From NCBI GenBank assembly GCA_026707935.1, contig JAPOVX010000236.1:1-32179 (forward strand): a stretch of DNA of 32,179 nt, given 5' to 3'. The notes below the pieces were generated by a model. The model was given only the letters and a program-made list of their open reading frames with translations, was not told the origin of the DNA and ran no database searches. Positions 16,143 to 24,811 of this stretch are shown piece by piece. The position numbers and the translations under genes are program-made. The stretch's first letter is position 1. Each line of letters starts with the position of its first letter. This stretch comes from Paracoccaceae bacterium. GTDB taxonomy: Bacteria; Pseudomonadota; Alphaproteobacteria; Rhodobacterales; Rhodobacteraceae.

Positions 16143-17120
16143 ATGCATCCAATCCTGGCACTGATTTTGCGCCGCCTCGCACTGTCAGGGCTGATCCTTA
16201 TGCTTGCGGCGGTTGTTGTCTTTGTGGGTACAGAAGTCTTGCCGGGAGACGCACTGGATGCAGCCATCCCCGCGGACGAGCGCATATACTATACGGAAGA
16301 GGATTTTGCCCGAATGCGCGCTGAGTTGGGGCTGGACCGCCCGATGCTGGTTCGCTTTGGCGAAATGTTGCTCAACCTGATCACGTTTGATTTCGGCAAG
16401 ACTTTGGTGACGCGGGATGCGGTGATCGACAACATCTGGCATCCAATGATCAATTCCATGTTGATGGCAAGCATCGCAATTGTCGTTACCCCGCTGGTTG
16501 CGATCGCCCTTGGCATTGCTGCCGCGATCAAGCCGGGCGGGCGGTTGGACGGAATAGTTTCGGGAGCAACGCTGTTCTCCTATTCCATGCCTGATTTCGT
16601 CGTTGCCAACATATTTGTCATGGTTTTTGCACTGCTACTCGGTCTCGTTCCAGCAGTCCTGTTGATACCGGAGTACGCCCCTGCCTGGGAAGTTCTGAAA
16701 CTTTCCGTGTTGCCGGTCATGGCGCTGATTGTGTCGGGGGTCGCGTACCAGTTTCGGCTCCTCCGCGCCGGTATGCTCGAAGCGCTAGCCAGCGAATTCG
16801 TCGAACGCGCGCGTTTGTCTGGCGTGCCGGAATGGAGACTGGTCATCGTCCATGCGCTGCCTGTAGCCGTGATTCCGATGCTCAATGGTACGGCGCAGTT
16901 TGTGGCCGGTATTATCTCGGGTGTCGTCGTAATCGAGGCGGTTTTCAGGTTTCCCGGCATTGGGCTCGAATTGATCCGGGCCATAATCCAGCGCGAGATT
17001 CCGACCGTACAGGCGATCACCTTTCTGGCCGCCTTTGCGGTCATACTGGGCAATCTGCTGGCAGATATCGCGGTTTTGGCACTTGATCCCCGCGTGAGAC
17101 GACCCTCGAATGGCCACTGA
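16143..17120 (+). CDS. ABC transporter permease, DppB/OppB type
   Basis: A 325-residue inner-membrane permease. The N-terminal segment (ILALILRRLALSGLILMLAAVVVFV) is the first membrane helix, followed by a periplasmic loop and five more hydrophobic segments. The EAA-type loop that contacts the ATPase reads EFVERARLSGVPEWRLVIVHALP (about residues 220-242). The start is the ATG at 16143 with AAGGA 9 bases upstream; an upstream TTG at 16125 is less likely. Its 3' end overlaps the next permease gene by 11 bases. It pairs with the DppC-type protein to form the membrane channel. Confidence 0.94.
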   Translation: MHPILALILRRLALSGLILMLAAVVVFVGTEVLPGDALDAAIPADERIYYTEEDFARMRAELGLDRPMLVRFGEMLLNLITFDFGKTLVTRDAVIDNIWHPMINSMLMASIAIVVTPLVAIALGIAAAIKPGGRLDGIVSGATLFSYSMPDFVVANIFVMVFALLLGLVPAVLLIPEYAPAWEVLKLSVLPVMALIVSGVAYQFRLLRAGMLEALASEFVERARLSGVPEWRLVIVHALPVAVIPMLNGTAQFVAGIISGVVVIEAVFRFPGIGLELIRAIIQREIPTVQAITFLAAFAVILGNLLADIAVLALDPRVRRPSNGH

Positions 17121-18006
17121 CGTCCAAAACATGTCGCGGCCCCGGGAACGCAGTTTCAGCCCGCTGGCACGCGCTGTTCACTCCCCACTTTCAGTTATCG
17201 GGCTGCTGCTGGTCGGGCTTCATCTCTTTTTTGCCCTGTTCGCGCCGCTGATGGCGCCCTATTCGATTTCAGCCATTTTGACCGATGGCCTTACACCCCC
17301 TTCGGGCTTGCATTGGCTGGGCACCGATCAAATCGGCCGTGACTACATGTCGCGATTGATGGCAGGCGGGCGCGTCGCTTTGCTGGTTTCCCTGACCGGG
17401 GTCAGCGTTGCGTTGGTTGTCGGAACGACGCTCGGAATAGTGGCGGGATACCTGGGTGGACTGGGACATCTGGGTAGACTGGTGGATGATTTGATAATGC
17501 GGCTCACCGACGCGATGATGGCGGTGCCGGAATTGTTGCTGATCGCCATTCTGGTGTTGACGTTCGGAAAGGAAATCTGGGCGCTCTCCCTTATTGTGGC
17601 AATAGTGTATACGCCTGGCGCGGTGCGTGTCATTCGATCACGGACCATCAGCATAGCCGCTTTTGATTTCATACGTGCCGCCGAACTGCGCGGTGAAAAG
17701 ACAGGGTTCATCATGATACGCGAGATTGCGCCCAATCTGCGTGGCCTGATGGCGGTCGAGTTTGCAATGCGCTGCTCGTCTGCCGTGTTGAAAATCAGCG
17801 CGCTTTCCTTTCTCGGACTTGGAATCAGCCAGCCCACACCCGACTGGGGCCTGATGGTGCAGGAAGCAATGACTGTTGTCTTTACCGACCCCTGGTTTGT
17901 GATCCTTCCGGCCATAGCCCTGTCGTCGTTGATCATCGGCATCAATTTTGCCGTGGACGGGCTGGCCCGTGCCTATGGAGTTGTGGGCGCGGAAACCGCC
18001 ACATGA
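17110..18006 (+). CDS. ABC transporter permease, DppC/OppC type
   Basis: A 298-residue second permease. It has the cytoplasmic N-terminal tail and first membrane helix usual for DppC (SVIGLLLVGLHLFFALFAPL), the GTDQIGRDYMSRLMAGGRVALLVSL region and the EAA loop DFIRAAELRGEKTGFIMIREIAPN. It ends with a final helix before YGVVGAE. The start overlaps the DppB gene by 11 bases; an internal ATG at 17131 is a possible alternative. Its stop overlaps the ATPase start (ATGA), showing translational coupling. Confidence 0.94.
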   Translation: MATDVQNMSRPRERSFSPLARAVHSPLSVIGLLLVGLHLFFALFAPLMAPYSISAILTDGLTPPSGLHWLGTDQIGRDYMSRLMAGGRVALLVSLTGVSVALVVGTTLGIVAGYLGGLGHLGRLVDDLIMRLTDAMMAVPELLLIAILVLTFGKEIWALSLIVAIVYTPGAVRVIRSRTISIAAFDFIRAAELRGEKTGFIMIREIAPNLRGLMAVEFAMRCSSAVLKISALSFLGLGISQPTPDWGLMVQEAMTVVFTDPWFVILPAIALSSLIIGINFAVDGLARAYGVVGAETAT

Positions 18007-19619
18007 CCCACGTCGACGTAGCCGGCCTGCGAATAGTCTATCGCGATGACCTGGGGCGTGATTTCACGGCGGTGGCATCAGCTACATTCAGCATGGGGCG
18101 TGGTGAAACACTGGGTATCGTGGGCGAAAGCGGATCGGGCAAATCTACCCTTGCCCGGGCGCTGTTGGGTTATGCCCGGCAAGGCGGGCTCATTTCTTCC
18201 GGGCGCATCCGTGTCGGGGATACAGATGTACTCGCCCTGAAGGGAAAAGACCTGCGCCGCTTCCGCGGAGGACGTGCGGCCATGGTTCCCCAAAATCCCC
18301 TTTCATCCCTGTCGCCGCACATGACCATTGGAACCCAGCTGAGGGAACTCGTCACGCTGCACACGGAATTCTCCGGCTCCACTTTGCAAGACCATGTCTT
18401 GTCGTTGATGGTGAAGACCGGCCTGCGAGACCCCGAAGTGCTGGCCAGGCGCTATCCGCATGAAATCTCCGGGGGACAACGGCAACGCGCGGTGATTGCC
18501 GCGGCTCTGGTCGGAACGCCCGAACTGATCGTCCTCGACGAACCAACCACAGCGCTGGACAAAACTGTCGAGGCCCAGGTGTTGAATTTGATCCGCGACA
18601 TTCAGAGAGACATGAATGCGACCTTGATCTATGTCAGCCACGACCTGCACGTCATCCGGTCCATGTGCCAACGGATCCTGGTCATGAAGGACGGCGAGAT
18701 CGTTGAAGAAGGCGCGTCCGACGAGATTTTCCACAATCCCCAATCCGGATACTGCAAATCCCTGGTCAGCGCCATTCCCCGGATCGAGGCCTCCGGCCCG
18801 TCCGCCCCGCGCGTTCCCAACCCTTCGATTTACTTGTCGATGAATGACCTGAGCTTTTCCTATTCCGCGCACTCGGGCATATTTGGCAAGCGAAAGCGCG
18901 GTCCAGCGGCGCTGAACAAGGTGAACCTTGCCATTACTCGCGGCCATACACTGGGCGTTGTCGGTGAAAGCGGATCGGGAAAATCAACCCTGGCCGGGCT
19001 TGTTTCCGGCTTGATCTCCGGACATGACGGCAAGATCATTGTGGATGGCGAACCAGTTGTCGGCGTTGCGCGACGACGGCGCAAGGACCTGCGCCGCCGA
19101 ATTCAAATGGTGTTTCAGGACCCTTTGTCATCGCTCAATCCCACCCACACCGTAGCGGACATCCTGATCCGTCCCATGAGACTTTATTTCGGGTTGACAG
19201 CGATTGAAGCCCGTTCCCGGGCGGTCGCCCTCCTGGCCGATCTTGAGTTGGAACCGGAGCTCTTGCCGCGCCGCCCATTGCAACTGTCGGGAGGACAACA
19301 ACAGCGGGTGGCGATTGCGCGTGCACTGGCGGCGGAACCTGACCTGCTGATATGCGATGAAGTCACATCGGCGCTGGATGTTACAATTCAGGCAAGTGTT
19401 CTGGACCTGTTACTGCGCTTGCAAGACATGCGGGGGACCAGTTTCATTTTCATTTCCCACGATCTCGCGGTCATTGCCCGCGTATCACATCAAATTGCAG
19501 TGCTGGAGAACGGCACCATGCGGGAATTCGGCACTCGAGATGCTGTGCTCACCGCTCCCGAACATCCGTATACGCGGCGCCTGCTTGAAGCCTCTGATAC
19601 GGAAAAGGGCGAGACATGA
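18003..19619 (+). CDS. Fused double ATP-binding protein of the peptide ABC transporter (DppD-DppF type)
   Basis: A 538-residue protein with two complete nucleotide-binding domains in one chain, where many systems use two polypeptides. Domain 1: Walker A GESGSGKST at 41-49, SGGQ at 156-159, Walker B LIVLDE about 175-180, and SHDLHV switch. Domain 2: Walker A at 321-329, LSGGQ at 428-432, Walker B LLICDE at 448-453, and SHDLAV switch. All catalytic motifs are intact in both halves. The linker (about 262-280) is Pro/Ser-rich. It energises the DppB/DppC-type channel. It ends in ATGA, overlapping a possible 12-codon reading frame that leads to the dioxygenase gene. Confidence 0.95.
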   Translation: MTHVDVAGLRIVYRDDLGRDFTAVASATFSMGRGETLGIVGESGSGKSTLARALLGYARQGGLISSGRIRVGDTDVLALKGKDLRRFRGGRAAMVPQNPLSSLSPHMTIGTQLRELVTLHTEFSGSTLQDHVLSLMVKTGLRDPEVLARRYPHEISGGQRQRAVIAAALVGTPELIVLDEPTTALDKTVEAQVLNLIRDIQRDMNATLIYVSHDLHVIRSMCQRILVMKDGEIVEEGASDEIFHNPQSGYCKSLVSAIPRIEASGPSAPRVPNPSIYLSMNDLSFSYSAHSGIFGKRKRGPAALNKVNLAITRGHTLGVVGESGSGKSTLAGLVSGLISGHDGKIIVDGEPVVGVARRRRKDLRRRIQMVFQDPLSSLNPTHTVADILIRPMRLYFGLTAIEARSRAVALLADLELEPELLPRRPLQLSGGQQQRVAIARALAAEPDLLICDEVTSALDVTIQASVLDLLLRLQDMRGTSFIFISHDLAVIARVSHQIAVLENGTMREFGTRDAVLTAPEHPYTRRLLEASDTEKGET

Positions 19620-19654
19620 AATTTTCAGGCGACAAACCGTGTGCCAAGCCATGA
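19616..19654 (+). CDS. Possible 12-codon coupling peptide between ATPase and dioxygenase
   Basis: The ATG at 19616 overlaps the ATPase stop (ATGA). The frame encodes MKFSGDKPCAKP and ends at a TGA (19652-19654) that overlaps the ATG of the dioxygenase gene (ATGA at 19651). The dioxygenase start has no Shine-Dalgarno of its own, so ribosomes could reach it by termination-reinitiation through this mini-frame. It may be coincidence; only conservation would show it is real. Confidence 0.35.
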   Translation: MKFSGDKPCAKP

Positions 19655-20577
19655 AAACCGACAACACACCGCCCGTCACCGACTTGGGCCGCAAGGCGCG
19701 CCTGTTGATCAAGGACGGTTTCTGCGTCCTCGAGGACATGCTCGACGCCGACACCCTCCGGCACACCCGCTCGGTCGCCTTGAAGGCCGTCCGCGATCTG
19801 TCCGCGAGGCAGCTCGAGGCCACCCGCGCGCCAGGGACCTTGATCGACTCGGATAGCCATCCGGGCCTGGCTGAGTGCATCGGCAATCCCAGAGCGTTGG
19901 CTGCGCTGGAGGCAATGGGGTTCGGCGGCAGCAAATTCTGGAAAGCGGTCATAATCAGCAAACCCGGGCCCAGTCCGCGACTCTACTGGCACCAGGACTG
20001 CATGTGGTGGGACGACCCGCGCGCCTATGGCGACTACTCCCCGATGATCTTCCTGATGTACTACCTCGACGACACGTCGCGCGAAAACGGCTGCCTGCGG
20101 CTGCTGCCGGGTACCCACCGCAGGTGGCACCGGCTCCACGAGATGGGGGACGCGCACACGAGGGACATCAACCGGATGGACAACGAGCACGACGGGCGCT
20201 TTGCCGATTTTCCGGGCGAGATCGACGTGCCGGTCCGGGCGGGAGACCTGGTGGTGGGTGACGCCCGGCTGTTTCACGCCACGCACGCAAACACGACCCG
20301 TGAGTTTCGGACGTTGATCACGATCTGGTTTCACCCGCTGTTCGACGAATTGCAGGAACCGACGAAGAGCTGGATCCATCACGCATTCCACCGCCGGCAC
20401 GCGCAGTGGCCGCCGGAGGCGTTGGACAAGATTCGGCCGTTGATCCCGGACTACCGGGGAACCGTCGAGCCACCGGAATTCAATCGCCAGCCTGACCGGG
20501 TGAAGCTCGAGCAAGCCTGGAGCCCGGCCGGGCAGCAGGCGCGAGGACAAGCTAGTGCTTGCCCGAAAACATATTAA
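19651..20577 (+). CDS. Phytanoyl-CoA dioxygenase (PhyH) family protein 1
   Basis: A 308-residue non-haem Fe(II)/2-oxoglutarate oxygenase. The iron-binding facial triad is His114-x-Asp116 (YWHQDCMWW) and His209 (DARLFHATHAN), with Arg220 (REFRTLI) placed to bind 2-oxoglutarate; MYYLDDTSRENGCLRLLPGTH is the usual PhyH core strand region. It lies 31 bases after the transporter ATPase, so the operon context suggests that it hydroxylates the imported compound or a product of it. The PhyH family also includes the phosphonate hydroxylases PhnY and TmpA, as well as ectoine and secondary-metabolite hydroxylases, so substrate is not fixed by family. A longer frame extends upstream but overlaps the ATPase; the ATG at 19651 is chosen. 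Confidence 0.9.
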   Translation: MKTDNTPPVTDLGRKARLLIKDGFCVLEDMLDADTLRHTRSVALKAVRDLSARQLEATRAPGTLIDSDSHPGLAECIGNPRALAALEAMGFGGSKFWKAVIISKPGPSPRLYWHQDCMWWDDPRAYGDYSPMIFLMYYLDDTSRENGCLRLLPGTHRRWHRLHEMGDAHTRDINRMDNEHDGRFADFPGEIDVPVRAGDLVVGDARLFHATHANTTREFRTLITIWFHPLFDELQEPTKSWIHHAFHRRHAQWPPEALDKIRPLIPDYRGTVEPPEFNRQPDRVKLEQAWSPAGQQARGQASACPKTY

Positions 20578-20646
20578 CTTATTGAATCTATGGGGTAAAC
20601 CGTGATTTTCTCACCGCGAAGATCAAGACCCAAAAAGCCGTTTTCA

Positions 20647-20669
20647 GCCCGTTTGGGCCCAATTCGGGC
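20647..20669 (+). terminator. Weak stem-loop after the dioxygenase gene
   Basis: GCCCG (20647-20651) and CGGGC (20665-20669) flank a TTGGGCCCAA palindrome, giving a compact hairpin 69 bases after the stop. No U-tract is evident. It may instead belong to the end of the ISNCY-type remnant that follows. Confidence 0.3.
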
Positions 20670-20697
20670 CGATTTGCGCACGTCTTCGCGAGGCAGA

Positions 20698-21176
20698 CAT
20701 GAGACAGGCACGCGATCCGCAGATTGAACTCGGCGACGTTCAATCGAAGACATCGAAATGAACCCCAACCACGGGGACGACTTCCCGACCCTGCTGCTGT
20801 GACGACAGCGTCTCTGCGCCCACGAGCATTTCCGCTCCCGGCTGTTCGCACTTCTGGACGAGCACACAATACCCGACATCGACAGGAAGTTCGGTCGGCG
20901 GGCATGGAGATGTGGCGGATCCTCGTGACGGGAGTGATCTGGCAGGGACTCGGTTGCGAATTCGACCGTCCCCACCTACTGGTACACGAACACAACGCAT
21001 TGCACCGTTTCCCTGGCCACGCGGATGTCTGGGACGATTTTCACTACAGCTACCAGAGGCTGTTGGACAATGTGACCCTACTGTGTCCGGAGCTTCTCGT
21101 GGAGATCAATCATCCGATCGTGGAGAGCGGCCATGCGGTGTTGTTTCTCAAATCAAGTCACCGGGCAGCGCGGTAG
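20698..21176 (+). pseudogene. ISNCY-type transposase, N-terminal remnant with frameshifts
   Basis: The plus strand reads MRQARDPQIELGDVQ, then in a shifted frame IEDIEMNPNHGDDFPTLLL, FRSRLFALLDEHTIPDIDRKFG, and in a third frame MEMWRILVTGVIWQGLG, FDRPHLLVHEHNALHRF and LLDNVTLLCPELLVEINHP. This matches, piece by piece, the N-terminal region of ISNCY-type transposases as I recall them (MRKxRNPQ, DIDRKxGRPGMExWRILV, LLTPELLDEIN). At least two frameshifts and a stop interrupt it, and everything after the ESGHAV segment is missing, including the catalytic core. Confidence 0.75.
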
Positions 21177-21493
21177 CTTGTAATCGTGTTCGTACCGGCC
21201 CCGAGTCGGCTGATGAGCCGATTGGTGAAGGCTTCTGCACCAGCGGCACCAGTGGTGTCGGCTCGGTTTGGGTCATGACACGCCTCCATCCCCGAGGGTT
21301 CGCAAACCACGTTCGCTCGCCAGGGCCAGCAGTTCAGGCACGGCCTCGATGTCCCAGCCGCCGGCAGTCCGTCGATCGTACCGTCTTGCACAGGTTTCCA
21401 CTGGTTGCGGAACCCTAACGCGGATTGGCGTTTACAGGATTTCGGGATCAGCATAACATTCGCGAGTCTGCCGAAACCTAGCATGGAACGACA
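21177..21493. other. Spacer before the ADP-ribosylglycohydrolase-like gene
   Basis: About 317 bases with no gene I can recognise. It should contain the promoter of the next gene. A 108-codon minus-strand frame has no family resemblance and is not called. Confidence 0.4.
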
Positions 21494-23599
21494 ATGTCAC
21501 TGCCACCGGATTACACTGAGCGGGTCTACGCCGGTATCCTCGGCAAGCTGATCGGTGTCTACCTCGGCCGCCCGTTCGAAGGCTGGACGTATGAGCAGAT
21601 CATGCGCGAACTCGGGGAAATCGAATACTATGTCCACGATCGGCTGGGCGATCCGCTCGTCGTGACCGACGACGATGTCTCCGGAACATTCACCTTCGTC
21701 CGCGCCCTCGAGGGCTGCCCCCGACCGGCCGACATTTCGTCGGAAACGATCGGAAAGACCTGGCTGAACTACATCGTCGAGAAACGTGCCATCCTCTGTT
21801 GGGGCGGGTACGGCGTATACTCCGAACACACGGCATGGCGTAACCTGAAAAACGGCATCGCCGCACCGGAAAGCGGTTCGATCGAGACCAACGGGAAAAC
21901 CGTCGCCGAACAGATAGGCGCGCAAATTTTCATCGACGGATGGGCGATGGTTGCGCCGGGGAATCCGGAGCTTGCGGCCAGATTCGCACGTGAAGCCGCC
22001 CGCGTCAGCCACGACGGAGAGGCCGTCCACGCGGCGATGCTCTGGGCAGCGATGGAAGCGAAGGCTTTCCAGACGACGGACATCGATACCCTGATCGATA
22101 CCGGATTGTCAGTCATCCCGGACGACTGCCGGGTCGCGCGACTCGTCGCGGAAATCCGGGGCTGGCACCGGGCATACGCGGACTGGCGGGATACACGCAG
22201 GAAAATCGCGGAGTTCCACGGTTATGACAAGTATCCCGGGAATTGCCATGTGATGCCCAATCACGCGTTGATGATCATGGCCGTCCTGTACGCACCGGAC
22301 GACTTCAGCCGCGCGCAGAAAATCGTCAACACCTCCGGCTGGGACACCGACTGCAATGCCGGGAATGTCGGCTGCCTCCTCGGACTCATGCACGGGCTTG
22401 ACGGCTTGACCGCAGGACCGGACTGGCGCGGTCCGCTCGCTGATCGCATGCTGGTTTCGTCCGCGGATGGCGGCTTCGCGATCAACGATGCCGCAAGAAT
22501 GGCGGGCTACATTGCCGGTCTCGGCCACGTGGTAGACGGCACACCGCCGCCCGCTGCACCCAAGGACGGCGCGCAGTTTCACTTCTCGCTGCCGGGGTCA
22601 ACACAGGGATTCCGCATCGCCAGCGGGTCTGATCCTTCCGTCGGTGCCACCGTCGCGGGTGCAACCCATGACGGAAATCACGTGCTGTCGGTCGACTTCG
22701 AATCCCTGGGAGGTGACCGGCCCGTGGTGGTGACATCGCCGACCTTTGCACCCAGGGATGTCGTTCGCATGCGAACCTACGACCTGATGGCATCGCCCCT
22801 CGTCTACCCCGGTCAGGTCCTGACGGCTGCCTTCGCGAGCGCCGCGGAGAATTCCGGAGCAGTCACGGTCCGTTTGCTCATTCGCCGATACGGCGACGCG
22901 GACGGTCTCGTCGATGTCGGCGGACCTGCACGGACGTTCGGCCCCGGACAATCCGGTGAGCTCTCCTGGATCCTCCCTGATTGCGAGTCCCAGCCAATCG
23001 CCGAAGTCGGCTTCTCCGTCACGGCCACCGGGACCGATATCGGCGGCAGGATCCTGCTTGACCGCATGGGCTGGACCGGTGTTCCAGATCTGGTCCTGCG
23101 CCCGCCGGACGAGCGGGGCGAATTCTGGCAGCGCGCGTGGGTGAATTCGGCCGACAACTTCGGGGGATACGAGGCCGGAATCCGTATTTCCAAGGACCGT
23201 GGCGAGGGCCTGATCATTCATGGGACGCAGCAATGGACTGACTACAGGGTTGACGCCGGCGTGACTGTTCACCTCGGCCGGTACGCCGGGTTGGCGGCTC
23301 GGGTTGGCGGGCTCCGCCGATTCTATGCCGCGCGGCTGTGTCGCGACGGGCAATTCCAGATTCTCCGTGTCCGCGACGATGAGCGCACGGTTCTCGCCGC
23401 GACAGGATTCCCGTGGTGCCTCGACCAAACCGTTCCCCTGTCCATGTCGCTGCGCGGCAACCGCGTTTCCGCCAGCGCCGCTGACACGGTTCTCACCACC
23501 GAAGATGGCCCGGAATCCGGATTTGCCGCGGGCGGGATCGGTCTTCTCGTCGCCGACGGCTCGGTCTCGGTGGACAGGATTCACGTATCCCCTGGATAA
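21494..23599 (+). CDS. ADP-ribosylglycohydrolase-fold protein with a large C-terminal region
   Basis: A 701-residue protein in two parts. Residues 1-350 are an ADP-ribosylglycohydrolase-type all-helical hydrolase: an N-terminal GILGKLIGVYLGRPFEGW motif, the first metal motif TDDD (Thr58-Asp61), and a second at GWDTDCNAGNVG (Asp284, Asp286, Asn288), so the binuclear metal site looks intact. Residues 350-701 have alternating beta-rich sequence with repeated Gly/Asp turns and resemble secreted-type carbohydrate-binding or LamG/concanavalin-like sandwich domains. No signal peptide is seen, so the protein is probably cytoplasmic. The fusion suggests action on an N- or O-glycoside rather than on protein ADP-ribose. 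No obvious operon partner; ISNCY and DUF4338 debris flank it. Confidence 0.88.
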   Translation: MSLPPDYTERVYAGILGKLIGVYLGRPFEGWTYEQIMRELGEIEYYVHDRLGDPLVVTDDDVSGTFTFVRALEGCPRPADISSETIGKTWLNYIVEKRAILCWGGYGVYSEHTAWRNLKNGIAAPESGSIETNGKTVAEQIGAQIFIDGWAMVAPGNPELAARFAREAARVSHDGEAVHAAMLWAAMEAKAFQTTDIDTLIDTGLSVIPDDCRVARLVAEIRGWHRAYADWRDTRRKIAEFHGYDKYPGNCHVMPNHALMIMAVLYAPDDFSRAQKIVNTSGWDTDCNAGNVGCLLGLMHGLDGLTAGPDWRGPLADRMLVSSADGGFAINDAARMAGYIAGLGHVVDGTPPPAAPKDGAQFHFSLPGSTQGFRIASGSDPSVGATVAGATHDGNHVLSVDFESLGGDRPVVVTSPTFAPRDVVRMRTYDLMASPLVYPGQVLTAAFASAAENSGAVTVRLLIRRYGDADGLVDVGGPARTFGPGQSGELSWILPDCESQPIAEVGFSVTATGTDIGGRILLDRMGWTGVPDLVLRPPDERGEFWQRAWVNSADNFGGYEAGIRISKDRGEGLIIHGTQQWTDYRVDAGVTVHLGRYAGLAARVGGLRRFYAARLCRDGQFQILRVRDDERTVLAATGFPWCLDQTVPLSMSLRGNRVSASAADTVLTTEDGPESGFAAGGIGLLVADGSVSVDRIHVSPG

Positions 23600-23859
23600 A
23601 CGGGGCAACTTGGCGGACTTCCCGTCCATCCGGTCGGAAGCATTTGCCGCACGCACGCCCGACCACCGTTGCGCGCAGCCACATCCCGTAACTATCCTTG
23701 GGAATGCGCGGCTGTGTTCGCGGCCATGCAAATGCGCTGCCGCCCCATCATCCGCCGGATACCGGAAACAACCGGACCACCAATCGGATCGTAATCGTTC
23801 GGCGAGGGCGTGACGACCGGACATCGAGTCGGCGATTGAACGTTCCTTTCCGATTCATC

Positions 23860-24276
23860 CGGAGCGGGCAGTGCCAGACGTCCTTCCCTGGTTTTCCGTC
23901 GTCCCGGTCTTGTCGTCGCATCCGCATCCCTGCGTTGTTCCGGCGTGGACCCAGCCGGTTGCCTGGCAGCTGGCCCCGCGACGCGCGGAATCTCGGCGGA
24001 GGTTTCCATCAGCACTGGGGCGACGTTATGCCGCCGGTGCCTGTCGCGCGGCAGTCGGCACCGCACCACTGCGAAGATGTGCGAGGCCAGGTTCGGGATG
24101 TGGATCCAGGACAGAACGAGGAAGCGGGAATTGTCGACCATGCGATACAGGTTCCTCTCCCGGGCGGCAGCCGACCTGTCGATGAAGGCTTCGCGGGGCG
24201 GGGTCTTCCAAGTCGCAGTCGGGAAGCCGAGCATGGCCATGGGCCGCCCGTCGCGATCAGGCACCGCGTAGCGCAT
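23860..24276 (-). pseudogene. DUF4338 (DruA-like) protein remnant
   Basis: The minus strand encodes MRYAVPDRDGRPMAMLGF, ATWKTPPREAFIDRSAA, RERNLYRMVDNSRFLVLSWI and HIPNLASHIFAVV, then PVLMETSAEIPR. These are hallmarks of the DUF4338 family (ERNLxRVVNNxRFLILPWVxVPNLASH), which includes transposon-borne proteins and Druantia DruA. The frame shifts near 23980; the next frame continues as ASCQATGWVHAGTTQGCG, matching the family CYRAANW-x-GxTxGRG segment, and soon ends. The N-terminal part is missing. A broken gene, not a working defence component. Confidence 0.75.
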
Positions 24277-24811
24277 CTCTCGGCGCCAACCAGGGTCTTG
24301 TAGCCGAGTCGCCGGCGTCATCCGCGTCGAAGGCACTGAAGATGTGTTGGGGTTTCCATGTTTCGGCCAATACGGGCGATTTCCCGCACCTCACCCGCGC
24401 CTGGACTGCCAATCCAGCCTCCACCCGAGAAGACGGGGTGAGCAGGCATGTCCGGACATCCCCAATTCGCCGGAAACGCCACCAGGCGCAGAATCATTCG
24501 CCGTGGGGCTTTGTCCAGGGTCGACGCGACCTTACCTCGCGTGGCAAAAAAAGGCGCGTCGGTGAAATACGTAAAGCTATTGCGTCAAACCCGCGTACCG
24601 GCAAAAACTGAATGGAATTGTCCTGGACGACACGGCATTTCGCATTGACGATGCGTGAAATCCAGCCTAGCGTCTGCCTTGGCTTGGCAAATTCTCGACA
24701 AGGATTATGTACGCTGACACCCAATTTCAAATGCGCCTGTATCCATCGGACCATTGAGGGATCAAGGGCCGAACGCGACATCTCACGACACGCTTCGAGA
24801 ACACCTCGCCA
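24277..24811. other. Spacer upstream of the sulfatase-fold gene
   Basis: About 535 bases, possibly including the missing 5' part of the DUF4338 remnant at its left. I see no RNA gene, repeat or recognisable protein. The promoter of the gene at 24812 must lie at its right end, but I cannot place boxes. Confidence 0.4.

Noticed and set aside
22598-23824. 408-codon minus-strand frame opposite the C-terminal half of the ADP-ribosylglycohydrolase-like gene
   Set aside because: The plus-strand protein is continuous with conserved motifs; the antisense product shows Arg/Gly-rich composition typical of shadow frames.
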